Notes under the pieces: generated by a model
The model's input: only the letters and a program-made list of their open reading frames with translations
What the model was told of the DNA's origin: nothing
Database searches by the model: none
Shown here: in pieces, positions 54,344-64,000 of the stretch
Layout: each line of letters opens with the position of its first letter
How positions within the stretch are numbered: position 1 is the first letter of the stretch
Assembly: GCA_027563935.2 (NCBI GenBank)
Contig: CM050449.1
Location: 59,971,949 to 60,035,948, forward strand
From: Costus lasius
Taxonomy: Eukaryota; Streptophyta; Magnoliopsida; Zingiberales; Costaceae
DNA: 64,000 nt
Reading direction: 5' to 3'
Program-made: the position numbers and the translations under genes

Positions 54344-56142
54344 ATTGGTATCAGAGCATTGGTTTATATATGTTCATATGATTGCTGAAGGTGATCCATG
54401 TATGCGTTTATGCATAGATCTAAGTTTTCTCTTCATGCGAAACTACTAGTTGAATATATTTTATGTTGGCGCATGTTTGATGCTTACATAGTTGCGCATG
54501 TTGAATGTTGTAGTTTTTCTTAAAAAACTTAATCACTTGCGCGCCTCACTTAGATCTAAGCGCTTGCTATAAACCCTTAGACGGGTTAGTAGGGTTGAAG
54601 TCATCACCTAGTTAAGATCCAAACAGTCTGATCAGACCATCTGACAGCCTAGATGGGTCGACCAGATGGCATCTGTGCGCAAGCACAAGGTGGCTATAGG
54701 TCGACTGCAGACAGGCGTGTAGCGATGTCTGGTTGAGACAACCAGTGAATGCGTATGAGTTAGGCCCGGGGTCACACCCGCTTGCCAGAACTCATGAGGG
54801 TTGTTCAGCCCAGCGCATGCATGGTTGACCATTAGGTCGACTCAAGTCAGTTAGGACTTGGTGCATGCAAGGGCAGTGGATAAGACTAGGTCTGATGAGT
54901 GGATCCCTAGTAATGGACCGTTGTAAGGTAATAAGGCACATAAGAAAATTAAAATTGATGCCAATGGGTTTTCGAAAATTTTATTTTCTTATTTGGATCA
55001 CATGTTGGTTGGATGCCATGATGCTTGTTTATTTAATCTTATGTGGGCTGCCTAATTAATGTGTGTTGTGCTGGGGCCTGCGTGCCTGGAATTAAAATTG
55101 TAAATTAATTTTTATTGTGATCTGCGCATCACATGTCATTTAATTTATAAAGTGTAATTGACCTGCGAGTCAATCTTGTCTAGATAGATTAAATTGTAAT
55201 TTTATCAGACAAGAGCACAGAGCACACATGGCAGAGGCGCATGCAGCTTGAGGCTTAACCAGGTGGGAGGTCCAGGGTTCGACTCTGGGATAGGCGCATT
55301 TACCTGGTGGGCGCACCTGAGCTGCAGTGGGCGCTCGGGCCCTGGGTTGGGCCAGATGAGAAGGCAAAAGACCCATGAAGAGCTCAAGTGAAGACTTAAG
55401 TTAAATTAAGGTCTTACTTAGGTTTAATGGGCTTTTACCACATAAGATCAGCATGCTTTCTACTTATTGTTAATATAATTAGAACTGCATGATTTAATCT
55501 TCTGCTATCGCCATAGGTTATGCATGATAGTTAAGAAGATAAAAGACCGTTAAAATCCAACGCTAAAATATCATGCACGTAAGCCTTCTGACGCGAAACC
55601 TCACTGTTCTGACTATCATTGGGGCCGTGTTGTACCCACTCAGTGGGCACGCCCATCTATCTTCAAACGGTGTGTGATTACACCTGCGTGTTACAGAGAA
55701 GGGATTTATCGCTTCTCGTTGCTCAGCATAGCACGTGGTGGTCCAGGGAGTAGGTCAGGTCAGCTTGACCATGTAGGCTACATACTGAGCATATGTGAGC
55801 TATATGGAGGCAGCCATCTGTGGGATCAGAGACTGTGTTGTACCAACTCAGTTGGCACAGTCTGCTGGATTGCCCAGATGAAGGGGAATCGCACGGGTTG
55901 GCGATTGGCAGGCATTGCCTACCAGAAATTAGTGCTTGTACTCTCTGTGCATCTTATCTCGCCTGAGCGGGACGCGGAGACCAAGTATGAAATCTGGATC
56001 CCATCTCACTAAAAGAGCGTTACTCTTTCGGACTGTTTAATGGATTTTTCAGTCAGATAAAATAGTGAGAAAAGAATCTTTCTTAAGTCCTGGATTGATT
56101 CTAAACATTGATACTGACCTTGCTGTTCTTGCATTGTTGTAG
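54199..56142 (+). other. A5 candidate leader intron
   Basis: Donor GTATGA at 54199 after ATG-GCT-ATG; acceptor ACTGAC...TTGTAG with AG at 56141-56142. The spliced frame reads Met-Ala-Met-Ile-Thr-Ala-Ala-Thr-Asn-Thr-Thr-Asn-Phe. The usual gag ATG is ACG here, so the LTR start is the only ATG left at the beginning of gag. Confidence 0.62.
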
Positions 56143-56163
56143 ATTACTGCAGCAACGAACACC
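54344..56163 (+). other. A5 untranslated leader
   Basis: Primer site at 54346-54357, palindrome GTCTGATCAGAC (54626-54637), B-box-like GGTTCGACTC in a T-arm hairpin (55276-55285), twin hairpins (55635-55647 and 55843-55855), acceptor near 56142. Confidence 0.7.
54346..54357 (+). promoter_or_regulatory. A5 primer binding site
   Basis: TGGTATCAGAGC, intact. Confidence 0.92.
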
Positions 56164-59100
56164 ACGAATTTCAATGTGCGATCCCTACTGGAAAGGGAGA
56201 AGTTTGCTGGACCAAACTTCTCAGACTGGTACGGATACCTTAAGATTGTTCTTAAGGCAGAGAGGAAGCTGTATGTCCTCGAGACGGCTATACCGCCTCA
56301 ACCCGCTGCGAACGCCGCAAGGGCGGTTCGGGAAGCCTATGAAAAGCATGTCAATGATAGCATTAATGTCGCTTGCCTGATGCTTGCGTCTATGACGCTA
56401 GAGCTGCAACGTCAGCATGAGGATCTGTCTGCTATACAGATTATAGCAAACCTCAAGATGCTGTATGCTGCACAGGCTAGGACTGAACGCTACAATTTGA
56501 CTAAGCTTTTCTTTCAGAGCAAACTGGCTGAAGGGAGTCCAGTGGGAGCTCACGTACTCAAGATGATTGGGTACAAGGAGGCTCTAGAGAAACTGGGACA
56601 TACCATCAATCAGGAGCTTGCTGTAGACATCATACTTCAGTCTCTCCCGGCCTCTTTCGATCCGTTCATTATTAATTTTAATATGAACAAGATCGACTGT
56701 ACCCCGGCAGAGTTACTGAATATGCTCTTGACTACAGAGTTGACTCTAAAGGGAAAGCCTTCAACCTCTGTCTTGATGGTTCCTTCCAGGAACAAGAAGA
56801 AGGGGAAGAAGGGCAAAGCCCCTGTCAAGAGTTACAACAAGGCTCTGAAACAAAAGGTTAAGCGGTCGAAGGAATACAGATGTTTCCATTGTGGCCAGCT
56901 GGGTCACTGGAAAAAGGACTGTAAAGCGCTCCAAGGAGACAAGAAGGGAAGCATCGCTTCTGGCTCATGTATTTTTGTGACTGAGGTCATGTTTTCTTCT
57001 TCTATTTCATGGGTGTTGGACACTGCATGTGGAGTTCACATTTGTTCAAATGTACAGGAACTCAAGAGAAGAAGACAGGTGGGACAACATGAGGTGGACC
57101 TACGAGTTAGAAACGGGGCACGGGTTGCTGCTGTTGCTGTAGGAGAATATCACATCTCATTACCATCTGGACTTGTATTAGAATTGGACAGTTGTTATTT
57201 TGTACCTAGCATAACGAAAAATATTATCTCTATTCCTGCTCTTGTCAGGAAAGGGTTTTCCTTTGAATGCAATATTTCAAAGTGTGTTATTTCTTATGAT
57301 AATATTGTTTATGCTACTGGATCAATTAACAATGGGTTATTCATGTTGGACATGGAATATTCTATACAAAATATTGAAAATAAGAAAGCCAAGTATGCTG
57401 ATGAAAGCACCTTGCTATGGCATAGTCGTTTAGGCCATATTAACAAGAAACGCATTAAGCGGTTGCATGATCATGGACTGCTGGGATCATTCTCCTATGA
57501 GGAGCTTGATACATGCAAAGCTTGTTTAATGGGTAAAATGACGAAGGCTCCTTTTCCTAACAAAGGTCAAAGGGCTTCAGGTTTACTTGACCTTATACAC
57601 AGTGATGTGTGTGGGCCATTTAGTAAACATGCCAGAGGTGGCTATTCATACTTCATTACCTTTACTGATGATTTCAGTAGATACGGGTATGTCTATCTAA
57701 TGAGACATAAGAGTGAATCTTTTGACAAGTTCAAAGAGTTCAAAAATGAAGTGCAAAATCAGCTAGGCCGAAATATCAAGGCACTTCGCTCAGATCGAGG
57801 TGGAGAATACCTAAGTCGAGAGTTTACTGACTATCTGAAGCAGTGTGGGATTATCTCACAGCTTACTCCGCCAGGAACACCGCAATGGAATGGTGTGTCC
57901 GAGAGGAGGAACAGAACCTTATTGGATATGGTTCGTTCAATGATGGGTCAGGCTAATCTACCTTACTCCTTTTGGGGATTTGCACTAGAAACAGCTGCAA
58001 AGGTACTAAACCGAGTGCCATCCAAGGCAGTTTCAAAGACTCCATATGAGTTATGGTATGGGAAACAGCCGAGCTTGACATTTATTAAGATCTGGGGTTG
58101 CGAGGCTTATGTCAAAAAGCTCGCCTCTGGGAAACTAGAGAGCAGATCTGAGAAATGCATCTTTATCGGTTACCCTAAAGAAACTAAGGGTTATTATTTC
58201 TACGATCCCAAAGAGAACAAGGTATTTGTTGCTCGGATGACCATTTTTCTTGAGAAGGAATTTCTTCTGCAAGAGGCCAGTGGGAGAGAAATAAAGCTGG
58301 ATGAGAATCCAGAGGAAGGACAAAGTAGTCAAGCACAGTTGGATGAGCATGAGCCAGTTGATCAGGTTATTGAACAACCTGAGGCTCAGATATCACGGGA
58401 ACCGCGAAGATCGGGAAGGATCCGTCGACAGCCTGAGCGCTATGACGGAGTCTACATCATTGATCATGATGAACCCCTCACTTATGCGGATGCGGTCAGT
58501 GGACCGGAATCAGCGAGATGGCTTGAAGCTATGCGAGCCGAGATGGACTCCATGTCAGATAACCAAGTCTGGGATTTGGTTGATCCGCCTCCGGGAATAA
58601 TCCCTATAGGGTGTAAATGGATCTTCGAGAAGAAGATTGACATGGATGGTAACGTGGTTACCTATAAAGGCAGGCTAGTTGCGAAAGGTTTCAAACAAAT
58701 CTACGGGATAGATTATGATGAAACTTTCTCTCCTGTAGCCATGTTCAAGTCTATTCGGATCATTCTCGCAATAGCAGCATATTATGATTATGAGATCTGG
58801 CAGATGGATGTGAAGACCGCTTTCCTTAATGGAAATCTGGATCAGGATGTGTATATGACACAACCTGAAGGTTTCACTAATCCATCAGATCGTCATAAAA
58901 TATGCAAGTTAAAGAAGTCCATTTATGGACTTAAGCAAGCATCAAGAAGTTGGAATATTCGTTTTGATGAATCAATCAGTGAATTTGGTTTCATCAAGAA
59001 TGAAGATGACCCATGTGTATATAAGAGGTTTAGTGGGAGCGTGATTACATTGCTAGTCCTCTACGTCGATGATATCTTAATCATTGGAAATGATATTCCT

Positions 59101-60045
59101 GAACTACATGCGGTTAAGGCATGGTTAAGAAAATGTTTCCAGATGAAAGATCTAGGAGAAGCAGCCTATGTATTAGGTGTGAAGATCTACAGAGATAGAT
59201 CTAAGAGGCTTCTCGGGCTGTGCCAGAGTACTTACATCGATAAAGTCCTGGAGAGATTCCATTTAGAGAATTCTAAAAGAGGATATCTTCCAGTCAGACA
59301 TGGTCTGAATCTTTCGAAGAGTCAGTGTCCGCAAACACAGACTGAGAAAGATGAAATGGACAATACGCCTTATGCTTCGGCTATTGGGTCCATTATGTAT
59401 GCGATGTTGTGTACTCGCCCAGACGTCGCTTACGGGTTAATCGTGACCAGTCGATTCCAAAGTAATCCAGGTCAGGCGCACTGGATTGCAGTCAAGAACA
59501 TTTTGAAATATCTTCGGAGGACCAAAGATATGTTATTGGTGTATGGTGGTCAGGAAGAACTCAGTATTGAAGGATATACTGACGCTTCGTTCCAATCTGA
59601 CCAGGATGATTTCCGATCGCAATCAGGCTATGTTTTTAGCTTGAATGGAGGAGCAGTGGTGTGGAAAAGTTTCAAACAATCTATTGTTACTGATTCCACA
59701 ACAGAAGCCGAGTATGTTGCAGCCTCAGAAGCATCTAAGGAGGCAGTATGGATTCGTAAGTTCATTCAGGAACTTGGTGTTCTTCCTTCGAGTGCAGATC
59801 CTTTGGTTATCTTCTGTGATAACACTGGAGCAATCGCACAAGCAAAGGAACCACGGTCGCACCAGAAGTCCAAGCACATATAGAGACGGTTTCACTTGAT
59901 CCGGGAGATCATAGATCGAGGCGAGATCAAAATCTGCAAGGTTCATACAGATGACAATCTGTCAGACCCGCTTACAAAGCCTCTGGCGCAGCAGAAGCAT
60001 GAAAAGCACTGTAATAATATGGGTTTGAGATTTCTCAACCATTAG
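56164..60045 (+). pseudogene. gag-pol: A5 Gag-Pol: gag ATG lost, one premature stop
   Basis: The frame starts at ACG (56164-56166) where sisters have ATG; the next in-frame codon usable without splicing is far inside gag. Zinc knuckle, protease DTACG, integrase triad, YVDD and RNase H residues are all present. One nonsense codon occurs at 59881-59883 (TAG, CAG in sisters), after QKSKHI and beyond the RNase H catalytic residues. The last 54 residues or so would be lost. The normal stop is at 60043-60045. A Gly-to-Arg change (VRNGAR) lies in the protease region. If the LTR start and splicing are real, a nearly full product is still possible. Confidence 0.9.
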
Positions 60046-60054
60046 ATTAAGTGC

Positions 60055-60065
60055 AAGTGGGAGAT
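60055..60065 (+). promoter_or_regulatory. A5 polypurine tract
   Basis: AAGTGGGAGAT directly before the 3' LTR. Confidence 0.85.
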
Positions 60066-61464
60066 TGTTGGGGTATGCCCTTAAGGCCAATGTTTGAGGC
60101 CTTGGGATTATATCAGTATCATGTATAAACTCTTTGTTTATAAAGGCAATGATTATTATTCAGGTTGTTACATCATCTGCAGCAATATGTATACTTCTGA
60201 ATAATGTCTCAATGCTGTTCAGCTAGGCTGACATGCTGTTAAGTCCTTAGTCGAGATATCTTGGTGAACTTGAGACAGCCTTGATATGATTGAGACTAAT
60301 ATGTGTTCTAATCTTATAGGATGCTTCGAGCATGGAATAAGATGTAGACTCATAGGTACATTGGATGTACTAGACAGACCCTACTAGGATGTTCAATTGC
60401 TTGTCACAATGTGAATAATCCTTGTATGCAAACAAGTGGCATACTTCCTCTGACTTGAGATCACTTGTGTTTCTAAATGATGATTGTCATTGTTTTGAGG
60501 TAGTTCAATATCATTTGAAACATAATGGTTATAGACTATCTTGGATAATGATCATGAGTCAGGTTAGGACACTAGTGATAGATAAAGGATTGCCGTCTCC
60601 TAGTTTGGAGTGTGATGTTCTAAAGGGGCCCCTTGGATGAGATGATTGAGAAAGTGTATGGCCATACCCAGATGACTATGTTCATCTGATCTAATCATCC
60701 TCATCATATTGGAGTTACAAGCTTGACACGCATGTCCAATAAGAACATCCAGTGGCAAAGGAAACATGTATGTCTAGTGAAGTGGATTCACACTTGTGCT
60801 ATGGTTTGGGTGTAGTCTTGGAAGACTCTTTCCTTTATATCGGGAGACAGTGATGTGTTGCTAGATACCCCTCACTGATCGTGATAACGTAAGTTATCGT
60901 TACCGACATTTAAAGGAAACCCTTAGGGTCGCACAATTTGATGATATGGCTTACTTAAGTCAGATCGTGTGGACTGAATTGTTTTGGTTCAGTTTAAGGG
61001 ATTTAAACTCTGATTGTAAGTGAGATCTGGTCTGATCATGTTTGATTGATTAGGGCTTGAGATCGGTAAGCTTCGATCGAGAGAATTGATGCTAGATTGG
61101 TCAGATCAGGAGCATCAAGAGATGAACGGTCAGATCTTGAATCTTAGGGTTTAAGGTGATCTGGACCAAGGCTTGGCTTGATTTGGTCCTTGAACCAAAT
61201 CCAAATTGAACCGGCTCATGTATGAGCGCATGGTTCAATTTAGAGGGATGAGCGTTCGGTTCACTTGGAGTGAACACATAACGCATGTATTGAAGCATTT
61301 GCTATTTTTGGAAATTCGGTTTTCCAAAGTGGAAAACGCCTCCACGTTCGAGTGCAACGCTTCTCTATTCTCGTCTCTCGCCCCTTGCTCTAAAAGACTC
61401 ACTCTTGCGTGGTGAAGGTTGACGACAAGAGAGGATTCGGCCAAGAAGTGTAGATCTCATCCCT
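60066..61464 (+). repeat. A5 3' LTR, part before A6
   Basis: Matches 49445-49706 joined to 52922 onward, without the gypsy solo LTR, so that insertion happened after A5 integrated. It stops at 61464 within ATCTCATCCCT, equivalent to about 54060 in the 5' LTR. Confidence 0.93.
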
Positions 61465-63153
61465 TGAGGGTTCCCCAAAGGGGGCGAAAACCCTATGGTG
61501 GCGCAAACAAGAAAGGGGGCAGCAGATAAAGGGTTTCATAGGATCAATGAGCATGCATTATATGATCAACTTAACAAAACCGATTGTAAAGAAGTGATTT
61601 GATTCATACCATGGCCATTTCTAGATGGCGCCTTGGAAGTAAGAGAACAACGAAGATCTCCTCCAAATCGTCACACACAAGATGAAGATGTGCTTCTTCT
61701 TGTCGTCCCTTGTGCTAGCAAGGATCGTCCAAAGCGTCTTGATCGAATGCAAAGGGAAAGGAGAGCTTTTCTTCTTGGCGTTTTTCTCTCTTGTCGCCTT
61801 AGACTTCCTCTACACGAGAATGCCACTCGAACACAACCCAAGGAGGCGTCAAAGGCGTGAAGAGGCAAGAGAGGGGCGACGTGAGATCATGGCCACGTTT
61901 GAGAAGTGCTATCCAAAAATAGCATCCCACTTCTCCACATGCGATCTTGGGTTTACCCCAATCGCAAATGCCACATCACCTTTGAACCATGCGCTCATTC
62001 ATGAGCTGGTTCAAACCGATTTGGTCCACTAACCAAATAAACCAAGAAATAAGTCCAGATCAAAATAAACCCTAAGGCTCTTGATCTGACCGTCAATCTC
62101 TCAATGCTCCTGATCTGACTGATCTAGCATTCATTCTCTCAATCGAAGCTTACCAATCTCAAGCCCTAATCAATCAAACATGATCAGACCAGATCTCACT
62201 TACAATCAGAGATTAAATCCCTTTAAACTGAACCCGAATAATTCAGTCCACACGATCTGACTTAAGAAAGCCATATCATCAAATTGTGCGACCCTAAGGG
62301 TTTCCTTTAAATGTCGGTAACGATAACTTACGTTATCATGATCAGTGAGGGGTATCTAGCAACACATCACTGTCTCCCGATATAAAGGAAAGAGTCTTCC
62401 AAGACTACACCCAAAAACAGCACAAGTGTGAATCAATTCACAAAGCATACAAATTTCCTTTACCACTGGATGTTCTTATTGGACAAGCAAGTCAAGCTTG
62501 TAACTCCAATATGATGAGCATGATTAGATCAGATGAACATAGTCATCTGGGTATGGCCATACACTTTCTCAATCATCTCATCCAGGGGGCCCCTTTAGAA
62601 CATCACACTCCAATTAAGGAGACGGCAATCCTATGTCTATCACTAGTGCCCTAACCTGACTCAAGCTCACCATCCAAGATAGACTATAATCATTATATTT
62701 CAAGTGATATTGAACTATCTCAAAATAATGACAATCATCATTTAGAAAACACAAGTGATCTCAAGTCAGAGGAAATGTGCCACTTGTCGCATTCAAGGAT
62801 TATTCACATTGTGACAAGCAATTGAATATCCAAGTAGGGTCTGTCCAGTACATCCAATGTACCCATGAGTCTACATCTTATTCCATGCTCGAAGCATCCT
62901 ATAAGATTAGAACACATATTAGTCTTAACCATATCAAGGCTGTCTCATGTTCACCAAGATATCTCGACTAAGGACATAACTGCATGTCAGCCTAGCTGAA
63001 CAGCTTTGAGACATTATTCAGAAGAACATATATTGCAGCAGACAATGTAGCTTACTGAATAACAACCATGCCTTTATAAACATAACAGTTTATTACATGA
63101 TACTGTTACAATCCCAAGACCTCAAACATTAGTCTTAAGGGCATACCCCAACA
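61465..63153 (-). repeat. A6 3' LTR
   Basis: 1689 bp; on the minus strand TGTTGGGGTATGCCC...GGGGAACCCTCA. It contains an inverted repeat TGCTAT/ATAGCA (61924-61907) and the LTR start ATG-GCC-ATG (61618-61610) followed by the GTATGA donor. Confidence 0.94.
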
Positions 63154-63164
63154 ATCTCCCACTT
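63154..63164 (-). promoter_or_regulatory. A6 polypurine tract
   Basis: AAGTGGGAGAT on the minus strand directly before the 3' LTR. Confidence 0.85.
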
Positions 63165-63173
63165 GCACTTAAT

Positions 63174-64000
63174 CTAATGGTTGAGAAATCTCAAACCCAT
63201 ATTATTACAGTGCTTTTCATGCTTCTGCTGCGCCGGAGGCTTAGTAAGCGGGTCTGCCAGATTGTCATCTGTATGAACCTTGCAGACTTTGATCTCGCCA
63301 CGATCTATGATCTCCCTGATCAAATGAAACCGTCTCTGTATGTGCTTGGACTTCTGGTGCGTCCGTGGTTCCTTTGCTTGTGCGATTGCTCCAGTGTTAT
63401 CACAGAAGATAACCAAAGGATCTGCACTCGAAGGAACAACACCAAGTTCTCTCACGAACTTACGAATCCAGACTGCCTCCTTGGATGATTCCGAGGCTGC
63501 AACATACTCGGCTTCTGTTGTGGAATCAGCAACGATTGACTGTTTGAAACTCTTCCACACCACTGCTCCTCCATTCAAGCTAAAAACATAGCCTGATTGC
63601 GATCGGAAATTGTCCTGGTCAGACTGGAACGAAGCGTCAGTATATCCTTCAATACTGAGTTCTTCCTGACCACCATATATCAAGAACATATCTTTGGTTC
63701 TCCGAAGATATTTTAAGATGTTCTTGACTGCAATCCAGTGTGCCTGTCCTGGATTACTTTGGAAACGACTGGTCACGCTTAACCCGTAAGCGACGTCTGG
63801 GCGAGTACACAACATCGCATACATAATGGATCCAATAGCCGAAGCATAAGGCGTATTGTCCATTTCATCTTTCTCAGTCTGTGTTTGTGGACACTGACTC
63901 TTCGAAAGATTCAGACCATGTCTGACTGGAAGATATCCTCTTTTAGAATTCTCTAAATGAAATCTCTCCAGGACTTTATCGATGTAAGTACTCTGGCATA
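63174..64000 (-). CDS. gag-pol: A6 Gag-Pol, C-terminal part, 5' end outside the window
   Basis: An open minus-strand frame runs from the window edge to the stop at 63174-63176, about 275 codons. It covers the end of reverse transcriptase (STYIDKVLERFHLENSKRG) and all of RNase H: YTDASF, TEAEY and CDN all intact, then the conserved tail HTDDNLADPLTK and NNMGLRFLNH. It differs from A2 at a few sites (for example RTHQKSK and LTKPPAQQ). No stop or frameshift is seen; intactness upstream cannot be judged. Confidence 0.92.
   Translation of the reverse strand, partial: CQSTYIDKVLERFHLENSKRGYLPVRHGLNLSKSQCPQTQTEKDEMDNTPYASAIGSIMYAMLCTRPDVAYGLSVTSRFQSNPGQAHWIAVKNILKYLRRTKDMFLIYGGQEELSIEGYTDASFQSDQDNFRSQSGYVFSLNGGAVVWKSFKQSIVADSTTEAEYVAASESSKEAVWIRKFVRELGVVPSSADPLVIFCDNTGAIAQAKEPRTHQKSKHIQRRFHLIREIIDRGEIKVCKVHTDDNLADPLTKPPAQQKHEKHCNNMGLRFLNH

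Larger units (their letters stand above)
49445..61464 (+). mobile_element. A5: copia element of family A, with insertions in both LTRs; continues past the window
   Basis: 5' LTR 49445-54343 is split by a 3.2-kb solo LTR. Then come leader, near-complete gag-pol, polypurine tract and a 3' LTR from 60066 that is interrupted at 61464 by A6. The rest of the 3' LTR should resume beyond A6, outside the window. The flank before the element is GGTAT (49440-49444); the matching copy would be outside. The shared LTR parts differ at about nine sites by eye, so A5 is the oldest of the full copies. Confidence 0.9.
61465..64000 (-). mobile_element. A6: family A copy, minus strand, partial in window
   Basis: 3' LTR 61465-63153, polypurine tract, then pol running off the right edge. 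It inserted in the A5 3' LTR; the candidate duplication TCCCT (61460-61464) has its partner outside the window. No defect is visible in the part present. Confidence 0.92.

Overview
This is repeat-only DNA from a flowering plant. It carries Ty1/copia and Ty3/gypsy long terminal repeat (LTR) retrotransposons with tRNA-Met-type primer sites, and I recognise no host gene, rRNA, tRNA gene or CRISPR array. The species cannot be told from the sequence.

Most of the window is one young Ty1/copia family, called family A here. Its LTRs are about 1.7 kb, run TGTTGGGGTATGCC...CA, are followed by a TGGTATCAGAGC primer site and preceded by an AAGTGGGAGAT polypurine tract. Seven copies are present. A1 (4295-22489) is broken by three stops. 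A2 (6140-15245) is intact and sits in the leader of A1. A3 (22951-41217) is frameshifted. A4 (30414-39525) is intact and sits 11 bases into the 3' LTR of A3. A5 starts at 49445 and runs off the right edge. A6 (61465 to the edge, minus strand) sits inside the 3' LTR of A5. There is also a minus-strand solo LTR (45764-47428). Direct 5-bp target duplications confirm A1 (GGCCT), A2 (AATAT), A3 (CTTCA), A4 (GGTAT) and the solo LTR (ATTAA).

The substrate is older. A minus-strand Athila-like gypsy pol relic (43980-45264) was hit by two minus-strand copia elements of related subfamilies. Element H has an LTR that begins at 3830 and ends at 43979, cut into four pieces by A1, A3 and a gypsy-like solo LTR. 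Element G has an LTR from about 45265 to 48831, followed by a decayed pol end. A second gypsy-like solo LTR of 3.2 kb (49707-52916) lies in the 5' LTR of A5. The left 3.3 kb is noncoding and unassigned.

The main finding is a possible splicing switch in family A. Every LTR has ATG-GCN-(A/T/C)TG (or a remnant of it) directly followed by GTATG. Every leader ends in a branch-point-like ACTGAC, a pyrimidine-rich tract and TTGTAG exactly 21 bases before the gag ATG. Joining the two puts the LTR start codon in frame with gag (Met-Ala-Met/Leu-Ile-Pro/Thr-Ala-Ala-Thr-Asn-Thr), while the unspliced RNA usually hits a stop at the donor (GTA-TGA). The inferred 1.96-kb intron contains the primer site, so the spliced RNA would be an mRNA and the unspliced RNA the genome. 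A5, which has lost its gag ATG, still keeps the LTR start. The leaders also carry paired hairpins with compensating changes, a 12-base palindrome and a tRNA-like T-arm.
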